64,000 nt of DNA, taken from NCBI RefSeq assembly GCF_001303895.1, contig NZ_LJSD01000044.1:16979-80978 (forward strand). Direction: 5' to 3'. Under the pieces are notes generated by a model. That model was not told where the DNA came from. It ran no database searches and saw only the letters and a list, made by a program, of their open reading frames with translations. The stretch's first letter is position 1. Every line of letters starts with the position of its first letter. The position numbers and the translations under genes are program-made. Shown here in pieces: positions 24,341 through 32,748 of this stretch. Source of the DNA: Mesorhizobium sp. 1M-11 (lineage in GTDB: Bacteria; Pseudomonadota; Alphaproteobacteria; Rhizobiales; Rhizobiaceae).

Positions 24341-25342
24341 ATGAGCCACACCTCGATGACGGCCGCTCCGGACAAGGCGGAATCGTCCTTTTTCGCACGG
24401 CTGCTCAAGCGGCAGGAAATGGCGCTGTTCCTCTGCCTCGTCCTGGTGATCGCCTTCTTCTCCTTCACGGCGGAGAACTTCCTCTCCGTACGCAACATGA
24501 CCAATGTGTTCGGCCAGGCCTCGCTCGCGCTGACGGCCGGCATAGGCTGCGCCATCGTCTTCATCTCCGGCGAGGTCGACATCTCGATCGGGGCGTTGCT
24601 GGCAACCATTGCGCTGCCGCTGATCCTGATCATGAACGGCACGGAGTCGCTTGTTCTGGGCATCGGTGGGGCGCTGCTGTTCGGCCTGATCATCGGTATC
24701 GTCAACGGCTATCTGACTGCCTATGCGGGCATCAATTCGCTGATCGTGACGCTCGGCATGATGTTCATCCTGCGCGGTGGCGTCTATCTCTACACCGGCC
24801 AGCGCGCGATCCCCGATGACGCGGCGCTCGACAGCTTCATCGCGCTGTCGGACGGCCGCCTGTTCGGTGTCATTCCCTATTCCGCCATCATCGCTTTCGG
24901 GCTGCTGCTGATCTTTGCCTACATGATGCAGCATCGCCCGTTCGGGCGGCAGATCTATGCCGTCGGCGGCAACCCCGAAGTGGCGCGCCTGGCCGGCTAC
25001 GACGTGCGTCGCGTCAAGTTCACCTGCTTCATCATCTCCTCGCTTCTGGCAACTGTCGCCGGCATCATCCTGGCGGCGCGCGTCGGGTCGGCGCAGCACA
25101 CGGCCGGTCTCAATTTCGAATTCCAGGTCGTCGCCGCCACCGTGCTCGGCGGCGTCAGCCTTGCCGGCGGCATCGGCAGCCTGACCGGCATGGCACTCGG
25201 CGTGCTGATCCTGCAATTCCTGTCGAACGGTCTGCGCGGTCTTGGGCTGCCGACCGAATGGCAACTGGTCATCACCGGCATCATCATCATTGCGGCCGTC
25301 GCTTTCGACGAGGCCAAGCGCCGTCGCGCGATCGGAGGTTGA
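24341..25342 (+). CDS. Sugar ABC transporter permease, ribose type (RbsC-like), second
   Basis: This 333-aa permease has the same family marks as the first but is clearly a different protein: AIVFISGEVDISIGALLATIALPL, YAGINSLIVTLGMMFILRGG, RQIYAVGGNPEVARLAGYDVRRVKF, VVAATVLGGVSLAGGIGSLTGMALG. It ends one base before the SDR gene, which has a GGAGG ribosome site spanning the junction. The transporter and enzymes are therefore one unit. Confidence 0.92.
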   Translation: MSHTSMTAAPDKAESSFFARLLKRQEMALFLCLVLVIAFFSFTAENFLSVRNMTNVFGQASLALTAGIGCAIVFISGEVDISIGALLATIALPLILIMNGTESLVLGIGGALLFGLIIGIVNGYLTAYAGINSLIVTLGMMFILRGGVYLYTGQRAIPDDAALDSFIALSDGRLFGVIPYSAIIAFGLLLIFAYMMQHRPFGRQIYAVGGNPEVARLAGYDVRRVKFTCFIISSLLATVAGIILAARVGSAQHTAGLNFEFQVVAATVLGGVSLAGGIGSLTGMALGVLILQFLSNGLRGLGLPTEWQLVITGIIIIAAVAFDEAKRRRAIGG

Positions 25343-25343
25343 T

Positions 25344-26129
25344 ATGGCACGTCTCACCGGCAAATCCGCTGTCATCACCGGCGCCGCAGATGGCATCGGC
25401 CATGCGATCGCCGAGGCCATGGCGAAGGAAGGAGCGCATGTCTTCCTGGGCGACATCGCCGATGCGCAAGGCGAGACTTTCGCCGCCGATCTTCGCGCCG
25501 CCGGATGCAGCGCCGACTACGTGCACTGCGACGTCTCCAAGGAAACAGACATCGCCAACCTCATCGCCACCGCGATCGCTAAGACGGGACGCCTCGACAT
25601 CCTGGTGAACAACGCCGCGATCGCCATCGGCGGAATGCCCGTCCATGAGATGACTGATGCTCAATGGCATCGGCTGATCGAGGTCAACCTGACCAGTGTC
25701 TTCCGCGGCTGCAAATATGCGTTGCCGCATATGATCGCGCAGAAGTCCGGAGCGATCATCAACATGGCGTCGGCGCAGGGTCACATCGGCCTCGACGGCT
25801 GGACCGCCTATGCGGGCGCCAAGGGCGCGGTAATGGCGATGACGCGCCAGATGGCGGTCGAGTTCGGTCCGCTCAACATCCGCGTCAACTCGATCTCGCC
25901 CGGCACGATCAACACTCCCATGAACGAGAAGGTCGTCGCCGAGATCGGCGGCAATCTTGCCAAGGCCTGGGTGAAGATGCATCCGATCGGTCGCATCGGA
26001 AAACCGGAAGAAGTCGCTGAAGCGGCTGTCTATCTCGCCTCCGACGCCGCCGGTTTCACCACCGGTATTGACTTGCGCGTCGACGGCGGCCTGACCGCCG
26101 CCCCGCGCTTCGTTCCCGACTTGCTTTGA
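25344..26129 (+). CDS. Short-chain dehydrogenase/reductase (SDR)
   Basis: This classical SDR (261 aa) was started at ATG 25344, with GGAGG 7 bp upstream. The coenzyme motif TGAADGIG is at residues 12-19, and Asp37 at the end of the second strand favours NAD over NADP. The NNAA motif is at 89-92 and the catalytic set is Ser143, Tyr156, Lys160 (YAGAK). The C-terminus shows the usual SDAAGFTTGIDLRVDGGLTA. In context it probably oxidises the imported polyol or sugar, perhaps to a lactone that the SMP-30 protein then opens. That is inference. Confidence 0.92.
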   Translation: MARLTGKSAVITGAADGIGHAIAEAMAKEGAHVFLGDIADAQGETFAADLRAAGCSADYVHCDVSKETDIANLIATAIAKTGRLDILVNNAAIAIGGMPVHEMTDAQWHRLIEVNLTSVFRGCKYALPHMIAQKSGAIINMASAQGHIGLDGWTAYAGAKGAVMAMTRQMAVEFGPLNIRVNSISPGTINTPMNEKVVAEIGGNLAKAWVKMHPIGRIGKPEEVAEAAVYLASDAAGFTTGIDLRVDGGLTAAPRFVPDLL

Positions 26130-26145
26130 AAGAAACGAGACTGAC

Positions 26146-27351
26146 ATGAACAAAGCCCTCGAAGGCATCCGTATCCTCGATTTCAGCCATCTGCTGCAGG
26201 GGCCCTTCGCCACTCAGATGCTGGGCGACATGGGAGCCGACGTCATCAAGATCGAACGCGCCGGCTCGGGCGACATGTTCCGCGGCATGACGTTCTTCGC
26301 CAAATGGGTCGGCGGTTCCGAGAGCCCGAACTTCCTCGCCTGGAACCGCAACAAGCGCTCGATCGCGCTCAACCTCAAGAGCCGCAAGGTGCATGCGATC
26401 ATCATGGAGATGGCCAAGACGGCGGATGTGGTGGTGCAGAATTTCCGGCCCGGCGTGCTGGCCAAGCTCGGCTACGGCTACGAAGACTTCAAGGCCGTCA
26501 ATCCACGCATCATCTATTGCTCCGGCTCCGGCTATGGCGAGGAAGGGCCCTATGTCGAGCGCCCCGGCCAGGACATGTTGATCCAGGGCCTGGCGGGCGT
26601 CGTGGCCAACACCGGCCGCGGCGATCAGGCGCCCGTTCCTGCCGGCGCGGGGCTTGCCGACCAGATCGGCGCCATGAACATGGTATACGGTATACTGTCG
26701 GCACTCTACTACCGGGAGAAGACAGGCAAGGGTCAGAAGATCGAGGTGAACCTGCTCGCCGGCATGTTGGCTCACCTCAATCAGGAATATGTGGCCGTGC
26801 TCAATCTCGGCGAGGATTTCGTCAGGCCGAATTCCGGCATCGGCCATCCCGGCATGCAGGCTCCCTTCGGCATTTACGAAAGCCGGGACGGCGGCCACGT
26901 CTCCATTGCCATGAGCCCTTTCAAGACACTGTATGAAGTCCTGGAAGCACCGCAGCTTGCCATCTACGACGATCTCAAGACCTTGTTCGACAAGCGCGAC
27001 GAGGTTTTCGACAAGGTCAACGCCGAGACCAAGAAGTTCTCCACCCAGGACCTGCTGGCGCGGTTGCTGGCCGCCGACATCTGGTGCGCCGAAGTGAAGG
27101 ACATCCGCCGGGCGGCGGAAGATCCGCAGGTCACCCACATGGGCATGATCACCACATACGACCATCCGCGCGGCGGCAGGGTCAAGGTCGTCGCACCCGC
27201 CGTGCGCATGAGCGAGACGCCTGCGTCGATCGAGCGTCCGGCCCCGCTGGTCGGCCAGCACGGGCGCGAGATCCTGGCGGAACTCGGCCTGTCGAAGGAC
27301 GAGATCGCAGCACTCGAGGCAACCGGCGATATGACGGTGGATGCGGCATGA
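26146..27351 (+). CDS. Family III CoA-transferase (CaiB/BaiF type)
   Basis: This 401-aa protein transfers CoA between carboxylic acids, with an aspartyl-CoA intermediate in the family. It begins with LEGIRILDFSHLLQGPFATQMLGDMGADVIKIER, the family hallmark. The catalytic aspartate is Asp143 in RPGQDMLIQGLAG. The segment GQKIEVNLLAGMLAHL and the C-terminal VKVVAPAVRMSETP complete the pattern. It is followed without a gap (ATGA) by an enoyl-CoA hydratase, so an acid from the imported substrate is probably activated to its CoA ester and then hydrated or dehydrated. Confidence 0.92.
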   Translation: MNKALEGIRILDFSHLLQGPFATQMLGDMGADVIKIERAGSGDMFRGMTFFAKWVGGSESPNFLAWNRNKRSIALNLKSRKVHAIIMEMAKTADVVVQNFRPGVLAKLGYGYEDFKAVNPRIIYCSGSGYGEEGPYVERPGQDMLIQGLAGVVANTGRGDQAPVPAGAGLADQIGAMNMVYGILSALYYREKTGKGQKIEVNLLAGMLAHLNQEYVAVLNLGEDFVRPNSGIGHPGMQAPFGIYESRDGGHVSIAMSPFKTLYEVLEAPQLAIYDDLKTLFDKRDEVFDKVNAETKKFSTQDLLARLLAADIWCAEVKDIRRAAEDPQVTHMGMITTYDHPRGGRVKVVAPAVRMSETPASIERPAPLVGQHGREILAELGLSKDEIAALEATGDMTVDAA

Positions 27352-28139
27352 CCAAGGAAGCGTATCAGACCCTTTCGGTCGAGACGTCCGGGCGGGTCGC
27401 CGTCGTCACCCTGCGGCGCGCCGACCAGCTCAATGCGATGAACAAACGGATGCAGGGCGAGATCACCGCCGCCTTCGAAGCCCTCTCGCAGGATGAAGGT
27501 ATCGGCGCGATCGTGGTCACCGGCGAAGGGCGTGGCTTCATGGCGGGCGCAGACATCAAGGAATATGCCGCACAGACGGGAGCGGACTTCGACGCCTTTC
27601 AGGCGGCGGGCACACGCATGTATGCCGCCATAGAAGACAACCGCAAACCGGTGATAGCGGCGCTTAACGGTTATGCATTGGGCGGCGGTATGGAGCTGGT
27701 TCTGTGCTGTGACATCGTCATTGCCAACCAGTTCGCGAAACTCGGCCTGCCGGAGATCAAGCTCGGCCTCGTTCCCGGCGGCGGCGGGACGCAAAGGAGC
27801 GTTGCGAAACTGGGCCGCAACCGCGCCAACATGCTGTTGATGACCGGCGCGATCGTGCCTGCTTCGGAATTCGTCGACACCGGTCTGGTCAACGAGGTGG
27901 TGGATGCCGAAAAGCTGATGTCGCGGGCATTGGAACTCGCCGAAATGATCGCCGCCGAGCCACCGGCCGCCATCGAAGGGTTAAAGCGGCTGACGGCGCA
28001 TGCGGCCCGCGGCGACCTCGCCAAGGGTCTTGCCATGGAACGCGACATCCTTGGCGAGCTCTATCGCAGCGAAATCGGCCAGAAACGCGTCCGCGAATTC
28101 GCCGAAAAGAGCGCCGCCCGCGCCGGCAAGGCGAATTGA
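27348..28139 (+). CDS. Enoyl-CoA hydratase/isomerase (crotonase family)
   Basis: This crotonase-fold enzyme (263 aa) starts at 27348, overlapping the previous stop as ATGA. The oxyanion-hole segment is FMAGADIKEY. Both catalytic glutamates of true hydratases are present: Glu116 in GGGMEL and Glu136 in LGLPEIKLGL. VPGGGGTQR follows. It therefore probably performs real hydration/dehydration on the CoA ester made by the neighbouring transferase. Its stop overlaps the next ATG by one base. Confidence 0.93.
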   Translation: MTKEAYQTLSVETSGRVAVVTLRRADQLNAMNKRMQGEITAAFEALSQDEGIGAIVVTGEGRGFMAGADIKEYAAQTGADFDAFQAAGTRMYAAIEDNRKPVIAALNGYALGGGMELVLCCDIVIANQFAKLGLPEIKLGLVPGGGGTQRSVAKLGRNRANMLLMTGAIVPASEFVDTGLVNEVVDAEKLMSRALELAEMIAAEPPAAIEGLKRLTAHAARGDLAKGLAMERDILGELYRSEIGQKRVREFAEKSAARAGKAN

Positions 28140-29944
28140 TGAGAACCTCGCTCGTAAAGCCGAACCGCCCGCCTTTCGTCGGCCTCCAGGATCTGGCGGC
28201 GATGGTGAAACCTGGCGACATCTTCGGTGTCGGCGGCCACCATTTCGCACGACTTCCGATTGCCATGCTTCGCGCCATAGCTCGGTCGGGCACCAGGGAC
28301 CTGCGCTACGTTTCCTGGGCCGGCGGGCTGCCGCTCGAACTACTGCTCGAGGCGGAAGCGGTTGCTGAAATAGACATCTGCTTCTCCAGCCTCGACATTT
28401 TCGGCCTGCCGCCACGGTTTCGGGCGGTTGCGGAAAAAAACACCCTGCCGGTGCGCGACTGGACCGCGCTTGCCATGATCCAGGCGCTACGGGCCGCGCA
28501 GCAGAATCTGCCGTCCATGCCGTTCCAGCTTCCTGTCGGATCGGACATGCTGGCGCGCGTTCCAGGCGCGGTCGGCACCGTGGATGTCGTCGACGGCTCG
28601 GCCGTCGGCGTTATCCCCGCCCTGCGGATCGACACCCTTGTCCTTCATGCCCAGCGCGCCGATGAAAGCGGCAACGTCCAGATCATTGGCCCGCGCGCCC
28701 TCGACTTCGCCATGCTCGGCGCCGCGCGGCGGGTGCTGGTGACGGTCGAGGAGATCGTGCCCGTCGGCGCGTTACGGAACGACGGCCGCCAGAGCATCGT
28801 GACGCGCAACCAGGTGACGGCCATCGCGAAGGCTCCAGGCGGCGCCTATCCGGCCTCCTGCCTGCCCTTCTACACGACGGACTACGAGGCTTTGACCCGC
28901 GTCTTTGGCGGCGGTGCCTCCCTCGGCGACGCGCTGGCACCTCGCGATGGTGACATTCCGGCGTTCGTCCTTTCGGCCGCAGGCATCGTGGCCAGCGACG
29001 TCTCCGCTCTTTCCACGCCCTCGATACAAAAGGTTCCGCCCGCGGCGTCGCTGGACGAAATCATGGCCGCGCGGATCGCCGCCGAACTCGACAATGAGAG
29101 CTTCGCCAGCGCAGGCGCGGTTTCCCCCCTGGCCAATGTCGCCTACCGGTTGGCCAAGGCCACGCACGCGCCCGACATGATCATCGCCACGCTGAGCTGC
29201 GGCCATCTCGACATCGCGCCAAGTCCGATGATCCTGTCGCTGATCGAGAGCCTCGACGCCGAAACGGCAGTGGCCCATGCGGGCGGCGACGACACATATT
29301 CGATCTACTACCAGGCAGGCGCGGTCACGCATGAGATCGTCGGCGCCGCGCAAGTCGACCGCCTCGGCCGGGTCAACACCATCGCGCTGCGGAAGCGCGA
29401 CGGTGGCGTCATCCGCCTCCCCGGCCAAGGAGGCATGGCCGATGTCGCCAACATGCACCGCGACTATCTGCTCTACGTTCCACGGCATTCGCCGCAGTCC
29501 GTCGTGGACAAGGTCGAGATCGCAAGTTCGGCGCGCGGGCTGCTGACGCCAGCCGAGCGCGAAGCACTGGGCTACCGGACCGGCAAGGCCCTGGTCTTTA
29601 CCGACCTCTGTATTTTCCGGCTGGATCCATTCACACGCGAACTGGTTGTCGCCGAAATCATGCCGGGTGTCACACCCGACAAGGTTCGCGATGCCACCGG
29701 ATTTGCGATGACGTTCGATCCGGACTGCCACGAGGTCCGGCCGCCTGACGCCGAGACGCTCGACATCCTGCGCAATCGGATCGATCCGCTGGGGCTGCGC
29801 CGGCTGGAGTTCGTCAACGCCAAGGAACGCGGCGCCCTGATCGCCGAGATCCTGGCGGCGGATCGCGACATGGTGAGGCGTTGTCTTGCTGCGCGAAACT
29901 CTTCGGTTGCCAGCAGCGCAAGTGCGGCAAGAGGCGGAGTCTGA
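28139..29944 (+). CDS. Fused family I CoA-transferase-like protein (alpha+beta), possibly a CoA hydrolase
   Basis: This 601-aa protein looks like the alpha and beta subunits of a glutaconate/3-oxoacid type CoA-transferase joined head to tail. The first half contains GDIFGVGGHHFARLPIAMLRAIAR, RYVSWAGGLPLELLL and a region similar to the ACoT motif at about 55-95. The second half starts near residue 330 (VAYRLAKATHAPDMIIATLSCGHLDIAPSP) and ends in a carboxy-terminal region like IpdB. Where family I beta subunits carry the catalytic glutamate (ESG/ENG), this protein reads LSCG. Loss of that glutamate would fit a hydrolase or ring-opening role as in IpdAB, but my alignment is by eye. Confidence 0.75.
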   Translation: MRTSLVKPNRPPFVGLQDLAAMVKPGDIFGVGGHHFARLPIAMLRAIARSGTRDLRYVSWAGGLPLELLLEAEAVAEIDICFSSLDIFGLPPRFRAVAEKNTLPVRDWTALAMIQALRAAQQNLPSMPFQLPVGSDMLARVPGAVGTVDVVDGSAVGVIPALRIDTLVLHAQRADESGNVQIIGPRALDFAMLGAARRVLVTVEEIVPVGALRNDGRQSIVTRNQVTAIAKAPGGAYPASCLPFYTTDYEALTRVFGGGASLGDALAPRDGDIPAFVLSAAGIVASDVSALSTPSIQKVPPAASLDEIMAARIAAELDNESFASAGAVSPLANVAYRLAKATHAPDMIIATLSCGHLDIAPSPMILSLIESLDAETAVAHAGGDDTYSIYYQAGAVTHEIVGAAQVDRLGRVNTIALRKRDGGVIRLPGQGGMADVANMHRDYLLYVPRHSPQSVVDKVEIASSARGLLTPAEREALGYRTGKALVFTDLCIFRLDPFTRELVVAEIMPGVTPDKVRDATGFAMTFDPDCHEVRPPDAETLDILRNRIDPLGLRRLEFVNAKERGALIAEILAADRDMVRRCLAARNSSVASSASAARGGV

Positions 29945-30780
29945 TGGCAACGCCGCTGCTCGACATGTCTGCCGCCCGCGTCTTTTTCGACGGTATCTTC
30001 ACCAATCCGCGCGTTGCGCATCCCGAAGGTGTCGCGATCCATCGAGACGGATCGATCTGGTGCGGCACCGAGACGGGAGAGCTCCTTCGCGTGGCAGCCG
30101 ATGGAAGCAGCGTCGAACGGATGGGCGGCACCGGCGGTTTCCTGCTCGGAATCGCCTTCGACGGCGCCGGTAATTGCTTCGCCTGCGACCTTAAACACGC
30201 AGCTGTCTTCCGCTGGGATGCCGCCACCGGCGAAATGGCCCGTTTCGCATCGTCCGGCATCCGGGTGCCGAACTACCCCGTCATCGATGAAGGTGAGGGA
30301 TGGCTCTACGTGTCCGACAGCGACGGCGCGCGTAGTGGTGCCGGCATTTTCCGCTATGACGTTGGAAGCGGCCACGGTGGTCCGTGGTGCCGCGACCCGA
30401 TGTCCTTTGCCAACGGGATGGCGATGGCACCGGACGGAAAGGGCCTCTATGTCGTCGAAAGCGACGCGGCCCGTGTCAGCCATGTGGGTATTCGCGATGA
30501 CGGCTCGGCGGGAGAGAAGAGCGTTGCGATCGAAAATGTCGCAAACGTCCCCGACGGCCTCGCCTTCGCCCCGGACGGCTCACTGTTTATTTCCTGCTAT
30601 GAGCCAAGCCGCATCTATCGCTGGCGCGCTGGCGCCGGTCTCGAACTTCTGATCGAAGACCCGGCTGCCACGACGCTTGCCCATCCGACCAACATAGCCT
30701 TCAAGGGCGACAAACTGTACACGGCCAACCTCGGCCGCTGGCACATCACTGAGATCGATCTGAAGCTGCTGGCTCGTTGA
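29944..30780 (+). CDS. SMP-30/gluconolactonase family protein
   Basis: This six-bladed beta-propeller hydrolase (278 aa) was started at ATG 29944, which overlaps the previous stop. Metal-site patterns of the family are visible: HPEGVAIHRDGSIWCGTETGEL (Glu), VPNYPVIDEGEGWLYVSDSD, FANGMAMAPDGKGLYVVESDAARV (Asn) and VPDGLAFAPDGSLFISCYEPSRI (Asp). Such enzymes hydrolyse sugar lactones in the cytosol or periplasm; no signal peptide is seen here. It is the last gene of the first unit. Confidence 0.9.
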   Translation: MATPLLDMSAARVFFDGIFTNPRVAHPEGVAIHRDGSIWCGTETGELLRVAADGSSVERMGGTGGFLLGIAFDGAGNCFACDLKHAAVFRWDAATGEMARFASSGIRVPNYPVIDEGEGWLYVSDSDGARSGAGIFRYDVGSGHGGPWCRDPMSFANGMAMAPDGKGLYVVESDAARVSHVGIRDDGSAGEKSVAIENVANVPDGLAFAPDGSLFISCYEPSRIYRWRAGAGLELLIEDPAATTLAHPTNIAFKGDKLYTANLGRWHITEIDLKLLAR

Positions 30781-30912
30781 GCGCCAGTTGCAACGGTGCG
30801 GCAGCCGCGGCGCCACGCCACAGCCGCTCGACTGTATTGGGCGGCAAGCCCGCAACCAGGCTCGACAACCTTAGGGATGGACCAGCCTGGCCACCATAAC
30901 CAACTTGATTTC

Positions 30913-30944
30913 GCATATAAAATCTGTTTGCATTATTGAAAATA
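30913..30944 (+). promoter_or_regulatory. Conserved 32-bp upstream box, copy 2
   Basis: This is the partner of the box at 19366-19397 (24 of 32 identical), running from GCATATAAAAT through CTGTTTGCA to TTGAAAATA. It ends 37 bp before the GTG start of the TRAP small-subunit gene, in a 201-bp gap that otherwise holds nothing I can name. Confidence 0.55.
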
Positions 30945-30981
30945 GCTGCCCGGCAAGATGGCAGCATGCAGGGAGGGCCCA

Positions 30982-31455
30982 GTGACCATCGTTCTTTCCG
31001 CCTATCGGGCACTCTTGATGGGCCTTGTCGCGGTGATCGTCGCGATTGTCGCGATCGCCGTCGTGTTCCGCTACGTGCTCAACACTCCGCTGATCTTCAG
31101 CTTTGATCTGGCGACGGTCCTGTTCGTCTGGCTGGTCTTTCTGGGCCTTGCCCAGGCAGCCCACGAAGGCTCGCATATGGCGGTCGACCTTTTCACCGCA
31201 CTGCTTCCTGCTCCTATCGCCAAGGCGCTCGGCATCGCCGTCAAGTTGCTGATGATCGCGATCATGATCTTTCTCATCCGCCACTCGTGGGATCTTGCCA
31301 TGCGCACGCGCATGGAGATCGCCTCGATGCGGATTTCAATGATGTGGGTCTATCTGGCGATGCCTGCGGGCTTCACGGTTTTCGCCCTTTACGAAGCCTG
31401 GGCGCTTGCAATGAGTGTCATGGGCCGTCCTGCCCTCGGGAGGCAAAGCGCATGA
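30982..31455 (+). CDS. TRAP transporter small permease subunit (DctQ)
   Basis: This is the small membrane subunit of a TRAP importer (157 aa). I prefer the GTG start at 30982, which has GGGAGG 5 bp upstream, over the ATG at 30958, which does not. There are four membrane segments, and the family segment VVFRYVLNTPLIFSFDLATVLFVWLVFLGLAQAAHEGSHMAVD is clear. It overlaps the large subunit gene by ATGA. Confidence 0.9.
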   Translation: MTIVLSAYRALLMGLVAVIVAIVAIAVVFRYVLNTPLIFSFDLATVLFVWLVFLGLAQAAHEGSHMAVDLFTALLPAPIAKALGIAVKLLMIAIMIFLIRHSWDLAMRTRMEIASMRISMMWVYLAMPAGFTVFALYEAWALAMSVMGRPALGRQSA

Positions 31456-32723
31456 GCCCTACCGCTCTCCTTGGTGTCTTTCTGACCCTGACCGTCATCG
31501 GCCTGCCGATCGCCTTTGTGTTGCTCGGCACCGGCATCGCCATGACGTTGGCCGATCCGGCAATTCTCGAAGTCGCGTTCGTCCAGAACATCATTGTCGG
31601 CACGCAATCTTTCCCGCTGATAGCCATCCCGCTGTTCATCCTCGCGGGCGAGTTGATGAACATCTCGGGCATCACGCGCAGGCTGATGGATTTCGCTTCG
31701 GCACTGACAGCAGGCATGGTCGGCGGCCTTGCGCAGGTGAACATCGTCCTGTCGACGCTCAAGGCCGGCATGATGGGCTCTGCGAACGCCGATGCCGCGA
31801 TGGATGCCAAGACCCTGGTGCCCGAAATGATCAAGCGCGGCTACAGCCCGGCCTATGCATCCGTGGTGACGGCAGCTTCGGCGCTGATCGCACCGATGAT
31901 CCCGCCGGGCATCGGCCTGATCCTCTACGGTTTCGTCACCGATACGTCGATCGGCCGCCTGTTCATGGGTGGCATCCTGCCCGGCTTCATCATGACCGCG
32001 GCGATGATGGCCATGTCCCATTTCATCGCCAAGCAGCGCGGATATGGCCGCGACAGCCTGCCGGTGAACAAGGCTGGAATGGGCAGCGCTTTTCTCGGTG
32101 CGGTGCCCGCATTGCTGATGCCGGTCATCATCGTGCTCGGCATCCGCGGCGGCATCTTCACCGCCTCGGAAGCCGGCGCCGTGGCGGTGGTCTATTCGCT
32201 TATCTTTTGCGTTGTTTATCGCGAATGCGAGTGGAAGGACTTGTTTGGCGCCCTCCTCTCCACTGCCAGCACCACCAGCGTCATCATGATCGTATTGGCT
32301 GCTTCCGCCGCGCTGAGCTGGACGCTTTCATTCGAGCAGTTGCCGCAGCAGGTAGCGGAGATGCTCGTCGGCGCGTCGAGCACCCGGTGGATGCTCTTCG
32401 CAATCGTCGGTGTGCTGCTTCTGATCGCCGGCATGTTCGTGGAAGGGACCGCGCTGATCCTCATCCTGGCGCCGATGTTCGCACCTGCCGCCATGAAACT
32501 CGGTATCGACCCCGTCCATTTCGGCATCTTCTTCGTCTACATGATCCACCTCGGCGGTATCACGCCTCCGGTCGGAACGATCATGTTCACGACCTGCGCG
32601 ATTACCAAAACGCCGCTGCAGGATTTCATCAGGGAATCGCTGCCCTGGCTGGCGATGCTGCTCGCCATCGCTGCCTTCATCGCGGCCGTCCCAGGCACCG
32701 CGACATGGCTTGGTTATCTCTGA
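31452..32723 (+). CDS. TRAP transporter large permease subunit (DctM)
   Basis: This is the transport subunit (423 aa from ATG 31452), a sodium-driven membrane protein of the DctM family with about twelve membrane segments. Landmarks are PLFILAGELMNISGITRRLMDFA, GSANADAAMDAKTLVPEMIKRGY, IPPGIGLILYGFVT, FVEGTALILILAPMFAPAAMKLGIDPVHFGI and the C-terminal GGITPPVGTIMFTTCAI. It lies between the DctQ and DctP genes. Confidence 0.94.
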   Translation: MSPTALLGVFLTLTVIGLPIAFVLLGTGIAMTLADPAILEVAFVQNIIVGTQSFPLIAIPLFILAGELMNISGITRRLMDFASALTAGMVGGLAQVNIVLSTLKAGMMGSANADAAMDAKTLVPEMIKRGYSPAYASVVTAASALIAPMIPPGIGLILYGFVTDTSIGRLFMGGILPGFIMTAAMMAMSHFIAKQRGYGRDSLPVNKAGMGSAFLGAVPALLMPVIIVLGIRGGIFTASEAGAVAVVYSLIFCVVYRECEWKDLFGALLSTASTTSVIMIVLAASAALSWTLSFEQLPQQVAEMLVGASSTRWMLFAIVGVLLLIAGMFVEGTALILILAPMFAPAAMKLGIDPVHFGIFFVYMIHLGGITPPVGTIMFTTCAITKTPLQDFIRESLPWLAMLLAIAAFIAAVPGTATWLGYL

Positions 32724-32748
32724 CGGCAAATCACTCGGGAGGAATGGA

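Noticed and set aside
24029..25456. 475-aa minus-strand ORF opposite the second ribose-type permease
   Set aside because: Glutamine/arginine/aspartate-rich shadow with no membrane or enzyme pattern.
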